Positions 31,756-43,714 are shown, counted from the stretch's first letter. The stretch: DNA of 64,000 nucleotides from Aquarana catesbeiana (GCF_042186555.1 NC_133324.1:225187145-225251144); one strand, 5' to 3'. The notes: generated by a model from the sequence alone, not told the origin. Program-made: numbers and translations.

Positions 31756-32896
31756 CAAAATCTCTGCGCTTAGGACAGAGGACAAAGAAGAGGGAAAGAA
31801 GAAGGAAGAGGAGGGGGATGTAAGATGCAGGGGGTGTGTACCCCAATAAAGAGAGAGGAAGGATGAGGGAAAAGGGATCAGTGAGGGGAGATAGCCAGAG
31901 AAGAGAGAAGCTAAGGTGTGCTGCCTCCCCTAGTTAAGCCCTCAAAGGGAGCTAACGTGTATGAGAGAATGTAAATGGGGGTATGGCGCTCCCTAGTGGG
32001 GGTATATAAGTGATACAGTATATTGTGATGCAGTAAATGCTTAGTTTGTACCATACACAAAGGGTGAAGAGTGCAATAACTCATACATGGATTAAAACCC
32101 TAAAACATTGTTTAAATTGGTGAGACCAAAAAAAATAAATATATAAAATATGGTGAGAACACCCCTATATTACATTCACATGTATTAATATGTGTAAGAT
32201 AGTGGCAAAAAGTGACCACTAGGTGCTACTACTATATAAACTGTGCAGCTTATGTGATGAGTTCAAGTGACAAATGCAATCCAATCGGAAAAAATTATAA
32301 ACAAAAAAAAAAAAAAAATTATTTATATAAAATAATATAAATTAATAAAGGAAAATACAAAATGCAAAAAGTCTGTTCAAAGGTGGTGCGTTTCCAAAAT
32401 GTAAATATCAGGACAAAAGTTCCAAGAGCTTTAGTGACTGTAGTGCTCACAGAGGAGAGTATCCGTGACTTCTGTGCTCTCCCTTTTGGCTCCCCACTCA
32501 CCAGCTCCCAATACCCCTGCAGGGGTGACAGACACTTTAAGATCCCAATGTCGTCCTCTTAGTAGGTATCCCGTGGTTGCTGAGATATGGTATCCTCTCT
32601 CCCAGGAATTCCAAGTCACTTCTCCATACCACGTCCAAGAAGGGGATCGCCAGAGAACTCCTCATAAGAAAAGATGCCACCTCATAGTGTAGTATGATTA
32701 AAAACTTTATTAAAATAATACTCCCCAAACGGGAGAAGAAAAAATCCACAAAACACTACACTATGGGTGAAGCCGAAAACCAGGAAGTGCTTTCCCGCAG
32801 CGTGCGGTCCAGCTGCGTTCCAAGCTCTCTCGCTCCGTACCCGGAAATGACGTAAGTGCGTAGCTCCGCCTTACGCGTTTCGTCATCGACGTTGTC
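31756..32896 (-). mobile_element. PLE-like truncated insert inside the hAT
   Basis: Between the array and the conserved hAT right end lies unrelated sequence. Near-repeats atcaaagcc (31746-31754) and gtcaaaggcc (32896-32905) could be the target duplication. On the minus strand it contains cgatgacgaaacgcgtaagg (32875-32894), matching the GAAACGCG block of the other Penelope-like copies, and atttttataataaagt-type sequence (32700-32725). There is no RT ORF. Confidence 0.4.
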
Positions 32897-33157
32897 AAAG
32901 GCCGCTGGCTTTGGCCAATTACAGCTCTCTGTACAGATAGCGCTGTGATTGGCCAAGCATGCGGGTCATAGTGCATGCTTGGCCAATCATTAGCCAGCAA
33001 TGCACTGCAATGCCGCAGTGAATTATGGGCCGTGACGCGCCACTTGAATTTGGCGCGAATGGCCCATATTGTTCGCAATTCGGCGAACGATCGAACAGAG
33101 GATGTTCGAGTCGAACATGGGTTCGACTCGAACATGAAGCTCATCCCTACCGCAATG

Positions 33158-33905
33158 ACATACTGTATAACTCCTCGACTAAGAAACAAAAGTCCAAACC
33201 CATCTCTATCATAATGAGGTTTTCCAACCAACATGCGGTGATTAAGAGGGTTGTATCCAAATACTGGCACATGCTGACCACTGACTCCTCCATTGGCCCT
33301 TTTGTATCCGCCACCCCGGCATTCACCTACAGGCGAGCTGGCTCCCTTCGAGACCAGCTGGTCTGTAGTGAATTTAAAGGGGATGGTAAACTTGATCCCT
33401 GCAAGAACAAAGGCAACTTTACGTGCGGTGGATGCAACTACTGCAGGTTTCTAAACACCTCCAATAATGCCACTCTGCCCAACGGCGAACCCCTCAAACC
33501 TAGAGATTACGCCAACTGCAAAAGATGTGTGGTAGTCTATCTGCTCACATGTGAATGCACCAGTTTTTATGTAGGGAAAACCATCCAGGAGTTCTGGCGC
33601 AGGGCCTACAGACACATCACAGCCATGAAAACCTGCAACCCTAACTTACCACTTGCCGATATGTTACCAGTGTGCATGAGGGCATCTGCCCTAAATTTTC
33701 CTTCATAATCCTCACTCGCGTGCACACTGGCGTGCATGGAGGAGATGTGAACAAAACACTGCTACAGCTTGAACAGAGGTGGATATTTAGATTGAAAGCC
33801 ACCCAACCCCCAGGATTGAATGCCTGCATATCTTACAGACCCTTCCTGGAAGGTTTCTCATCAGGGGGCTCAGAGTGGGAACCCGATGATATGCCTCCCT
33901 AGCTT
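33158..33905 (+). pseudogene. Penelope-like GIY-YIG endonuclease domain
   Basis: This is the continuation of the PLE frame after the hAT: RNDILYNSSTKKQK, then a linker with Cys pairs (CKNKGNFTCGGCNYC near 33410) and the GIY-YIG core VVYLLTCECTSFYVGKTIQEFWRRAYRH (33523-33620), where the GIY/YIG positions read VYL and YVG. A frameshift near 33670 moves the C-terminal part, LLQLEQRWIFRLKATQPPGLN and the stop at about 33902, to another frame. The domain nicks target DNA in this class of elements. CCHH-like Cys residues before it are typical of vertebrate PLEs. Confidence 0.8.
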
Positions 33906-35773
33906 GACCATCCGTCTTCCTTGCCCCCCATAAATCTCGTCCCCTTCTACCTCTTTGAACTGCCCTACATTGATCACTATGGACTGTTTCTCCAGATACC
34001 TTTTTTGAACATAATGTATATAATTCCTCTGTGCATATACAAGAATATGCATGTATGTGTCCCTTTCACACTAGGGTTAATGCAATATATTTTTTCTGTT
34101 ATACATACATTTGCCTCCAGCTTATATTTGTATATACCTTATTCATTTATTTTATTCAGTGTTCTTTCTTCCCCCTCCCCCCTTTTTGGTCTCCCCTCTT
34201 GGTATCCCTGACATCTGGCCCCCATTGCCACACTGAGCTCGCCCCTGTGTTTCCCCATCCGGATCTGGGCGGCCGGTCCAGCCCGGCTGCAGCCCCAAGC
34301 AATTCCCCACTCGTCCCCACAAGCGGAAGATCCGGGTCGATTTCTCGACCTGTCTTTCTTCCGGCTCACATCCCCATGCGCCACACGTCATCACACCGAG
34401 TGGTTTGTGACGCAGCGCCCGGAATTGTACACACGCCGGCCGCGGTCTCCATGGGGGCCGATGCACGCGCCCCAGGCTCGAGCCTGGGGCGTCAATCCCA
34501 CACCATTGGCCACGCTCGTGACCTATTGTGAGCCAGGCCACACTACATCAACACACCCACGATTCAGTTATTCTTAGGTTCCTGCTCTTCGATGTTAGCA
34601 CGCCTGTTCATTGGCACCGCACCGTTCATAGGACCCACCCCAGGTAAACCTCCCTCCATGTGCACTGACATCTGGTGTCTACCACTTGGCAGCCCCAGAT
34701 CTATGTCTATGCTAGCCATTTCTTCTGTACCTGGATCTTATCATAACCTTTCCTTTTCAGGCTGGATACCCTGAGCCCCTTCTGGATGGACCCTGGGCCA
34801 GGCGCCCATCTTTAGACGCCTTAAGCAGCACCTGGACAGCCTCCCCTTCTGTACCTCCTGTTGCGAGGCAGTCCAACACACCCCGCCCCCATCGGGACCT
34901 CCCCCACACCGGGACCCACGGTGTCTGGGTGCCAGGCCCTGCTATCGCGGGCCTCTGCAGGGCCCCCTCTCCCCCCCAGTTCTGGCTCAGCCTACCCGCT
35001 GAGCAGGATCTCGCTTACCTTGTACCAGAAAACTACTCCCAGGTATCCTTTACCTTCATTATTTATATGTATACATACACATGTGCATATGGGACGAGTG
35101 CCATCTGTGGCCCTAGGCTCCCCCAGGTGTTTACTAAGCCTCGTTCTCACCTTCCCACACCCCCCTCTCCTTTGCAGATTGGAGATCCACCCCAGGACTT
35201 TTAATACACTCACTGGTGTCTTTGGCACCCTCTGTTGGGGAATACCCCCTTGCGGTTCTACCAGGACCTGGCATACACGGTCCGCCCAATCTGGACCAGG
35301 AGTGAGTACATGTTTCAGTGTTCAGTGGCTATCTGTCCCCTCCAGCCCTTCCTTTAAATGTTTTTAAGTGGATGCAGTAATCTATAATGCCCCCAAGCAA
35401 TACTATATGGTCAGTACTTACCTTCTATTATGTTTTTCACCACAATGGTCTTATCTTCCTTATAGTCACGTTAACAATGATTGTTTACTGTGTCACCTTT
35501 GGCTCATAACTGTCTCTTTATTATAGACATACCTTTGTTGTGCTGATCAGACACCCCTGAAGAAGAGTATATCTCGAAACGCGCTGGGTACTCCCCGCAT
35601 ATGTGTTCCATATGTACCGGAGTCCAATGATTGTGAATTTCATATTTTGTATTGCATATTTGTTTCTCCCTTTAAAGTCCCGTAAGAGGAACAAATTTCT
35701 ATTTGCCTAGATCATTGGGGATGTGGGTTAACCCTACGCTCTAGACCAACTCAGCACCACCCCTTTAAATTCC
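33906..35773 (+). other. Non-coding 3' part of the Penelope-like element
   Basis: No protein gene is credible here; ORFs at 34031-34531 and 34861-35367 have no family features. The tail contains the GAAACGCG block at 35572-35585 and ends ctttaaattcc just before the target duplication. Confidence 0.5.
35548..35600 (+). ncRNA. Hammerhead-ribozyme-like core (degenerate)
   Basis: The string ctgaagaagagtatatctcgaaacgcg has the hammerhead elements CUGANGA (ctgaaga), a short hairpin (gag...ctc) and GAAA, with one extra A. Penelope-like elements are known to carry hammerhead motifs near their ends. I cannot draw a convincing stem III with a UH cleavage site, so the motif is probably decayed. Confidence 0.35.
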
Positions 35774-36050
35774 AGAGAAAAAAAACAGGACTCCAGGGCA
35801 GCAGGACAGCAATAGAGAGGTGGTGGGAGTGGCATGTGGTGGAACCGATGCCCTGCAATTCCCTCCTGCAGCCGCTGAATGTCTGTGGGAGGGAGACGAG
35901 GGGAAACTCAATTCAGCAGCTACATGGAGGGATCAGTTCCTCTACATGCTGCTGCCCTCCAATCCAGGTGTATGGGGGGGCACACTGGCCCCCTAGAGCA
36001 TGGGGCCGGGTCGCAATGGTGACCCCTGTACATACGCCCCTGGTGTGCGT

Positions 36051-36603
36051 GTAAAGGAAACATCGCCTGGTGTCCTATAAAACTCAGTATATTTCTCAGT
36101 GAAGGGGCTCTGCTTTAAAGAAAAAGCTTGTGTGTTTTTAACTGCTTCTACTACAAGGCCAAGCCCACGGTTTGCTTTTGCAAGAACTGTTGCTTCAGTT
36201 CTACAGAAGGAAATTTACTGTCCTCATTTCGTACATATTTCTTTTTGGAGTATCCCACTCAGTTTCCCCAACCCTATTCAGGATTACCCCAAAAATAAAA
36301 AACACCAAAAAGAACAACCTCTAGACTGCTTATTTGGCCAAAGAGTGATTGTGACCTTGTGCCTGGCTGCAGGGCAATTACTGGGTAAAGAACCCGGGCA
36401 TATTTCCAGCAGCTCAGACGGGGTGTAGCACTACATACTGTATATAACAGAGCTTGTCAGGATTTGGGGTCCTGGAGTGCTATGATAGGTAAATAAATAT
36501 GCATTCTGCAGCCAGGTATACTTTAATCTTCATTCATCTTAGTATTATATACAGTTTGTCACATACTATAACAGAATAATCAGAAAATGTAGCATACAGA
36601 CTG
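36051..36603. other. No gene recognised
   Basis: Short ORFs only. No repeat ends apart from the flanks. Confidence 0.5.
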
Positions 36604-36948
36604 CACACCTCTCAGCATTTTGCAATAAGAACGAGGGACACCGATTAGCAAACGTATGTAGGCATAGGACACTCCCTCTGCCACGCCCCCTTAAAGAAGA
36701 ATTATCTAAAAGACAAAATGATTAGTTAAACCCACGTGTGTTGTTTTTTTTTAACCACTGCTATTCCTTTATACTGGCTTTTGAAATTTACCAATGTGAA
36801 AATTTAAAAACTGGATGAATGGTTTAGCAATGGATTATAAATATATAGATCAGATCAAATGAGGGACAAATGAAGAGGAAAGAGGAACAGAGGGACTTTG
36901 TTCCAAATCGGGACAGTCCCTCAAAATTAGGGAGAGTTGGGAGCTATG
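36604..36948. mobile_element. hAT-like MITE (cacacctctc...gagctatg)
   Basis: Diverged ends cacacctctcagc and agttgggagctatg are inverse of each other in outline (catacctcccaac type). AGACTG flanks both sides (36598-36603 and 36949-36954), so a 6-bp match is visible where 8 bp would be expected. The interior includes gaacgagggaca and, near the right end, gggacagtccctc. Confidence 0.5.
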
Positions 36949-36954
36949 AGACTG

Positions 36955-37633
36955 TATTTCCAGTTACAAACTACATGTGTATAAAAGCACCTTAACATTC
37001 ACTACACTTTCTTTTCACCTCAATACTAATTTCTTTACTACTTCCAAAACATTTTCTAACAACATAAAATACAGCATTTAAAGAAATGTATTTCAAAAGA
37101 GCTTTAAGCAATCTAGTTAATAGCAGCAGCTTGCCTTGATTTCGGCATTATTCATTTCTATACAGGATGTTCACTGCATTAGATGCTAGAGTGCATAACT
37201 GGAACAAACTCCTGCATATACAATGACTGAGCAGTTCCATGAAGCAGCACTAATATCTTTTTTACTGTTATTCTCTATATAAGTTACGGGATAAAAAAAT
37301 AAATAATGACAATCCGCTACAGATAATACTTTTAAATATTTTTGCAGAATATCCAAAAACTCCATATCCTCCTTTTGTTAGCTGTACATATTTGCAGATT
37401 ATCTGCATGCTAAACAGTACAGTTAGCATCCTCACTGAACACCTGCAAAAAAACAATTGTAGAAAAATCCACCTAGCAATTGTGAGGATATTCAAACATG
37501 GCTTTCATTTTCTCTATATGCACATGCACCTTTGAACTAAAACAGCCCTTCTTGTTCAGGATTTCATACATTTCATAAATGAAGAAGTGAAAATAGTTCA
37601 AATGTTGGATCCTAAAGTGACACTTAAGGATAT
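36955..37633. other. No gene recognised
   Basis: AT-rich. No ORF, array or transposon end is supported. Confidence 0.5.
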
Positions 37634-37767
37634 CCTTATTTTCCAAAAAAAGAATTCATAAACCTCCACTACGAATGGTCCCGATGTTCAAAACTAATGT
37701 AAGTCCGACTCGAATATGGGGTGTTCACTTGTCCTTATTTTACAAAAAATAATTCATAAACCTCCAC
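37634..37767. repeat. Local duplication beside a hAT insertion
   Basis: The string ccttattttccaaaaaaag-aattcataaacctccacta recurs about 104 bp later as ccttattttacaaaaaataattcataaacctccacta. The first copy is followed by cgaatggtcccgatgttc, the second by gggatagtcccgatcatc, i.e. the hAT left end. The first unit may be a remnant end left by an earlier or aborted hAT event. Confidence 0.6.
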
Positions 37768-39551
37768 TAGGGATAGTCCCGATCATCGGGTGTTCATTTG
37801 TCCGCAAATGAACCGAACATATGGGGTGTTTGGGGCAAATTCGAGCCCCGCAATCACTCTCAAAATCCATACCAGACCCTTATCCAAGCAAGCGGAAAAG
37901 GGGGGGGACAAGTTAGCCCCCCCGAACCATACCAGGCCGCTTGCCGTCAACATGGGGAGGGTGCTTTGGGGTCCCCCCCAAAGCACCTTGTTCCCATGTT
38001 GATGGGGACAAGGACCTCTTCCCGACAACCATGGGCATTGGTTATCGAGGTCTTATCGGAATCTGGAAGCCCCCTTTAATAAGGGGGCCCCTAGATCCCA
38101 GCCCCCCCTTATGTGAATGGGTATCGGTAAATTGTACCCCTACCCATTCACCAAAAATAGTGTCAAAAAGTAAAAACCACAATAGACAGTTTTTGACAAT
38201 TCCTTTATCAAAAAAGAAAAAAAAGTGTCCCGCGATGTCCATCCATCTTCAATCACGCCGCCCAACAGACCTGAAAGATAGAAAAAAAAAGCTCCTCCTC
38301 AATGGGAGGCCTCCTGGCGACTGCTGTTTCTTGGCTGTGACAGATGTTATATAGGCAAGGGCAGGGCCACCCGGTGACACAACTGATTGATCCGCCCCTT
38401 CTGACGTCCTGTGACGTTTACATTACGTTTTTTTCTCAGGTCCGTCGGGTGGCGTGAACACTTTTTTTTTCTTCTTTTTTTTAATGAAGGAATTGTCAAA
38501 AACTGTCTATTGTGGTTTTTACTTTTTGACACTTTTTTGGTGAATGGGTAGGGGTACAATGTACCCGATACCCATTCACATGGGGGGGCGGGATCTGGGG
38601 GCCCCCTTGTTAAAGGGGCTTCCAGATTTCGATAAGCCCCCCCACCTGCAGACCCCGAAACCAATGACCAAGGTTGTCGGGAAGAGGTCCTTGTCCCAAT
38701 CAACATGAGGACAAGGTGCTTTGGGGGGACACTGGAAAAATGCGCCACTTTACAGGCATACTATAGACAGCCCCCAGGCACGATATTTAAAGGAATATTT
38801 AATTTTTATTGTTTCACTTTAAGCATTAAAAAAATCACTGCTCCCGAAAAAACAGCCGTTTTTAAAAAAAAATGTTTGCATTGATACTTGTCACCTGGGG
38901 CAGGACCCAGGTCCCCAAACACTTTTTATGAGAAATAACTTGCATATAAACCTTTAAAATGAGCACTTTTGATTTTTCATGTTAGTGCCCCATGGACTTT
39001 AACGGTGTATCGGCAGCTTTCGAATTTGCCCCGAACACCGCATATTGTTCAGTGTTTCCTAGTATGGACTGGGGGGGAACCCACGCTGATTTTTTCCTTG
39101 ATTTTTCATCTATATTGTCAGGAGTCGGCAATACATTACAGCCGCGGGCAAGTTTAAATGAATTTTTTCCTTTAGAAATGTAATTTTGCTGCAGCACTGT
39201 TCTACACATCACACAGATGCGCCACTTTACAGGCAGACTAAGGGGACACCCTGGCAAGATATTTAGAGGAATATTTCATTTTTATTGTTTCACTTTAAGC
39301 ATTATTAAAACCACTGCTCTTGAAAAAACTGTTGTTTTAAAAACTTTTTTTGCAGGTCTCCAGATAGGTCCCCAAGTCCCCAAACACTTTTTATGGCAAT
39401 AACTTGCATTTAAGCCTTTAAAATCAGCACTTTTGATTTTTCATGTTCGTGTCCCATAGACTTTAATAGGGTTTGCATGTTTGCTCAAAATTTTTTGCCT
39501 GTTCGCATGTTCTGGTGCAAACTGAACCGGGGGGTGTTCGGCTCATCCCTA
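37768..39551. mobile_element. Non-autonomous fold-back hAT derivative
   Basis: A 1784-bp element flanked by perfect 8-bp duplications ACCTCCAC (37760-37767 and 39552-39559). The right end, gtgttcggctcatcccta, equals the inverse of the autonomous hAT left end at 25258. The left end, tagggatagtcccgatcatc, is altered. Two inverted arms of about 285 bp (about 37945-38236 and 38452-38735) fold on each other. To the right, a block starting gcgccactttacaggc is directly duplicated (38747 and 39217). Both are related to 25500-25640 of the hAT. It has no coding capacity. Confidence 0.85.
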
Positions 39552-39559
39552 ACCTCCAC

Positions 39560-39860
39560 TACTTAATAGCCCTATAAGCTATTTTCCATGATCATGATCA
39601 TCATCTCTTACTGTGTATTTCTGCCTTGTTGTAATGTCTTCCGTGAGCTCCCGAATCTCTCCTTTTCTCTTTCCCATAGTCCATAATTCCTAATTTATCT
39701 TGGGAACAAGCAAGAGAGGGTGGCTGTTCCTACATAGAGTGGGACCATGGAGAACAATTGTAGCCACCCTCTAACAGGAAGTCGGACCACAGCATCAAAA
39801 ACAAAGGAATTTGGAGATCTAGAGGAGGTTGAGTGCAATAGAAGGTACTTTTTAAAGTTA
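39560..39860. other. No gene recognised
   Basis: Unremarkable sequence between two mobile elements. Confidence 0.5.
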
Positions 39861-39876
39861 CGAATGCTACTTTAAT

Positions 39877-40777
39877 CAATAAAAGGGTGATATACCGCTC
39901 TAAAGTGAATGTAATTAGAATGTGAAATGAGGACTGCAGAGATTAACCAAGTGATATAAACCAGGTAACATACATAAACAAAATAAAATCGCGCTAGTCT
40001 AGGATTAGTAACAACTAATACTTAATGTGCTATAACACACTGAATGTATTAAAAAAAACCATCATAAAGTGCAAAGTGCAAATGGAAAAAAAAACATTTT
40101 AAAGTGATTCCTTATAATTGATAAAAAAAAGTCCAAGAACAAAAAACAGATGTTCCACCAACAAGTGACGTGATGCAAAGCCTTCTGTGGCACCCCAGAG
40201 GGACTCCTACCAGATAGCTGGGACCACCTATCGCTAGGATGGTCAAACAAGCAGGCAGAATAACCTCTGCAATTGGCAATCTGATGGTAGATAGGTCCTT
40301 CAACGTAATCTCCCCTCACAGCGGGACATCCAAATCATCCAGGAACAGGAGATGAACCATATAAAGGAAAAGCTTCAATAGTGTAATACTATTAAGGTGA
40401 TTTTATTGAGAGCAAATCCAAATGGCTACTTACAATGAATAAAATATTAACACGCATAGAATAAAATCATTTGCTGGCAAATAAAAGCAATCACCGCACT
40501 TCTGGGGTAACGTGGGGCACAACGGCGTCAGCACGTAGCTCCGCCCGACATGTTTAGTCACACATGACGTCTTCCTAGGACGTCTTCCTGTTTTTTATTT
40601 TTGGACTTTTTTCATCAATTAAAAGGATTCACTTTATACACAGCCTTTGAAGTGTTTTCTATATTATTTGTTTTTTTTGCACTTTGCACTTTATGATGCT
40701 TTTTATATACATTCAGTGTGTCATAGCACATTATTAGTTGTTAATAATCCCAGACTACCACGATTTTATTTTGTTTT
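39877..40777. mobile_element. PLE-like inverted-arm element, 0.9 kb
   Basis: Flanks cgaatgctactttaat (39861-39876) and cgaatgcatacttgaat (40778-40794) look like a diverged 16-bp target duplication. Inverted arms of about 100 bp lie at 39979-40076 and 40672-40772 (aaaataaaatcg..agtgcaaagtgcaaa and its inverse). The core has gtagctccgcccgacatgtttagtca, which aligns with gtagctccgccttacgcgtttcgtca of the insert at 31756-32896. There is no ORF for RT. Classed with PLEs by that motif and the long variable duplication. Confidence 0.5.
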
Positions 40778-40794
40778 CGAATGCATACTTGAAT

Positions 40795-43434
40795 AAAATA
40801 TTTTATTTTTAAACATGAGTTTAGCATCACTTTAAATTAGTTGTAAGCTAACTGAACGACATTTAGTTTGCTATAGCACTGTATCCTAAATTACTTGTTT
40901 CCACCTGTTTTTTTCTTCATGGTTGCATCTCAGTGCTGCTCATCCCCTGCACCCTTTTTGCAGCCACTACCTATCTAGCATGCATATAGTTTTTCAGGGA
41001 GGGTTTCCTAACAGTGCCAACAGTGGGCCACGCCTCCATAATGTATGTTAAAATGGCCACTTCTCATCTCCTTTGGAAGCCTGTGTGTCATGGTGAAAAC
41101 ACAGGAGGACAAATGGGATACATGGGCAGAGCATGGTCACCCTAAACTAGAAAGTGCCTGAACTGGTGGTGAGTGCAGATCACTGTGCATTACTTTAATG
41201 AAACCTGATGATTTAAAAATGTTGAATGCCTTTAAAAATTACATTAATATGTTAAATCTTATATGAGAATTTAAAGAATATATAAACCCAGCATGTCATA
41301 TTCCTGATATGTGCCTGCTGTACCAAGTAACTTGTATGAAAATAATTTTGTTTTTTTCGTATTGCTTTCTTTGTGTTCCTGCCAGTCCCTCTGCTTTCCT
41401 ATTAAAAACTGACCACACTAAGCAGGATAGCATAGTGTGGTCAGTTCTATAGCTGTGCTAGGATCTCGGTGTGCTCTCCTCCAGTGATCAGGCTTGTCCT
41501 GACCCTCCCTCACAGCCATTTACTGGGAAGTTCGGTGTGCTGCTGCTTCTCCATCACCCAGCTCTTGTGCTGCTGAGAACAGAGGATATGGGATCACTTA
41601 GCAAAATGAAGAAAAAAAAAGTATTTATAATGTTTGGTATCTATACACAAATGTTTTGCCTTTCTGGCTAGATCGCGGCCCATGGGTTGCCCACCCGGGC
41701 CATAGAGAAACTAGATTCCTCTCAACTTCCTCCCCCATCTGCATTGCCACTGTGGATGGGTGCCACCTGCAGTGGAAAATATAGACTGCACCTGCCTACA
41801 ATCTCATCCTATGGTTGGTGGCCAATGCTTTCTACTTTTGGACATGGGCTTGTGCGCAAGGGGCTGAGAGGAATCAAAGCAGGCTGGATGCGACAGCGAA
41901 CTAGATCAGAGGAGCCTGGGATCAGGTTAGGCCAAGATTGATTGCCCATAGGATGCCCCCAGAGGAGTGATGTCTAGAGTTTTTATCCAGCAACTATGGG
42001 AAGTCTAGTGGGCCCCATGACAAGAAACCTCAGTGTACCCATGAATCACCAAAGCCACAAGAGAAAGGGTTAAAGTACTCTACATGTGGTCCCGATACAC
42101 TGCAGCTTGGACTGAGTTTATTTTTCTTTTATAGTGGTTATAGAAGCATGCAAATGCCAGTCAACTGGTTGCCAGCTAAAATTTCCCTTCAATGATTTCA
42201 GTCACTGACTTAAAGCAACTATGCAGATAAGGATTTCTTACTTTTTTGAGATGCCCTTGTACTGGATCAGTGACTCGGAAAGTATTGATGCCAGTGGGTT
42301 CTGCCACTGCTACTGGGTAACTAGCTTTTACAGAAGGAGGTCAGCAATTGCAACTTCTGCATTTTTCTTGGGAGAGGTTTACTTGAATATATTTATTTTT
42401 GTCTGCCCACAGCATTATTTTCACTAGTTTCCTAGAAAAGTTTAAATTTCTGAAGCATTTTGCTGAATATTCTTTTTATATCATTTTTGGGATAGTGACA
42501 TATGACAAAGTTATATGGAAATTAAAGATTTAGAAACCCCTGTGGGCTTTATTTGCAGTAAAATCTCCACATTGCTATTCTGACAAGAATAATTAATGTA
42601 AGTAATCATGTTTATAATTAGAGTTTTTGCAGCCTTCGGCTATTGCAAATCAATGTTTACAAAGTTAGAATTGTATGACCCTCTTACTGAAGACACATTA
42701 CCCCAAATGCTTCCCCTTCATTGTCTTTTCCGGATTAACAAATAGCTGATACAAATTAAATATACATTTAGTATAATTAGTTGTCAAAAAACAGCATCAT
42801 TGGTGATGTCATAGATGTAGCTTTTCTGAGCTTGATATAAATAAAGTCTTTTCAGTTACTCGAATAAAACCGAGCATGAAATAAGTAATTTGAAACAGAA
42901 TGGCCTAATAGTAAAATGGCAAACTCATGTTTAATTTAATATGAGATCCAGAACTGCTGGCAGTGGAGTTTAAAAATCAATGTACAGCAGCAGCTGTAGA
43001 GATTTCCAGTGAACAGAATGTGGGAGGGTCATTGTTTGTATGTGCACTGACAAGCTGGTGTCTATATTTCTCCCAACAAAGCTGGTACTGACAGATGTTA
43101 AAGCTGCTACTAGCTAAAAACTGGCATAGAATAGTACTTATTTGTTCTATAGGAAGATAAAAAAAAAGTTGACACAGTCTAAAAGTTATTCTAAGTTAAC
43201 TTCTCTTTTAATGAAGTCCTTTGAGAGAAACCTGAGTGAAGGCAGCATACCTAAATACTTAGCTTTATCACCAAGTTCTTTATCACCGAGTCCTCAGCCA
43301 GATAACTTTGAAGGCAAAATGTCCCAGCCAGGTCTTCTGCTTAGTGCGCACACAAACGCCATGGGCCCACTCATTCCTTTTATTCAATTCAATTGAAAGT
43401 CCATACTGGATGGCTGGAAGCTGCAATGAATAGG
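40795..43434. other. No gene recognised; small hairpin at 41408-41445
   Basis: No ORF above background. A perfect 13-bp inverted pair, actgaccacacta/tagtgtggtcagt, with a 12-nt loop lies at 41408-41445; it may be a MITE end or a stand-alone hairpin. Confidence 0.5.
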
Positions 43435-43442
43435 GATGAAGG

Positions 43443-43714
43443 CATAGGTGTGCGCAGGGGGTGTGCCGGGTGTGCCTGGGCACACCCTAATCACCCCGTG
43501 TGGCTCAGATTCACCAAAGCCCCATAACAGGGCTCCTAAAATTGTTTTTTTTTTTAATAATAAAAAAATTAAAATAAAAACCTACTGACACCATCCACTG
43601 CCCTACTGAAACCAACCTCTGCCCTACTGACAAGTCCACTGCTCTACTAACACCGTCCATGTTTTAATACATTTGGGGTGCACACCCTAATACAATAGGC
43701 TGCGCACACCTATG
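43443..43714. mobile_element. 272-bp hAT-type MITE
   Basis: Perfect 15-bp inverted ends cataggtgtgcgcag/ctgcgcacacctatg and perfect 8-bp duplications GATGAAGG (43435-43442 and 43715-43722). A second internal pair, ggtgtgcc-type and ggggtgcacaccctaa, extends the similarity. Non-coding. Confidence 0.88.

Larger units (their letters stand above)
25258..33149 (-). mobile_element. Ac-like hAT transposon, 7.9 kb
   Basis: The termini tagggatgagc...gctcatcccta resemble the ends of plant Ac (yagggatgaaa). The 8-bp duplications are CCCCAATG (25250-25257) and CCGCAATG (33150-33157), one mismatch. Inside, on the minus strand, lies a BED-finger/hAT transposase, with a 142-bp tandem array on one side and a 45-bp array on the other, plus a nested PLE-like piece (31756-32896). 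It is inserted in the coding frame of the Penelope-like element. Confidence 0.9.
23391..35773 (+). mobile_element. Penelope-like retroelement, split by an Ac-like hAT
   Basis: It encodes an RT plus GIY-YIG endonuclease in the order typical of Penelope-like elements. It is flanked by agagaaaaaaacagg (23376-23390) and an almost equal agagaaaaaaaacagg (35774-35789), a 15-16 bp target duplication fitting the variable lengths of this class. The 3' part (33906-35773) is non-coding, with T-rich and GC-rich parts and a GAAACGCG block. Excluding the 7.9-kb hAT the element is about 4.5 kb. Several frameshifts inactivate it. Confidence 0.75.
22692..36042. mobile_element. Outer hAT-like repeat split by a Penelope-like element
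   Basis: The left end (cagaggtgtaacta) and the right end (inverse: caggggcgtatgtacaggg) are similar. The flanking 8-mers are gtgtttgt and gtgtgcgt (6 of 8 equal). The two flanks, 22692-23390 and 35774-36042, would be one roughly 0.95-kb non-autonomous element; the Penelope-like element between them explains the rest. The left half shares a block (ggggggctttggt...gagacag-gaaagggactgagga) with the repeat at 63289-64000. It has no coding capacity of its own. Confidence 0.5.

Noticed and set aside
34031..35367. ORFs of 166 and 168 codons in the PLE tail
   Set aside because: Composition of C-rich and T-rich sequence, no recognisable domain, overlapping frames, inside the non-coding 3' part of the element.
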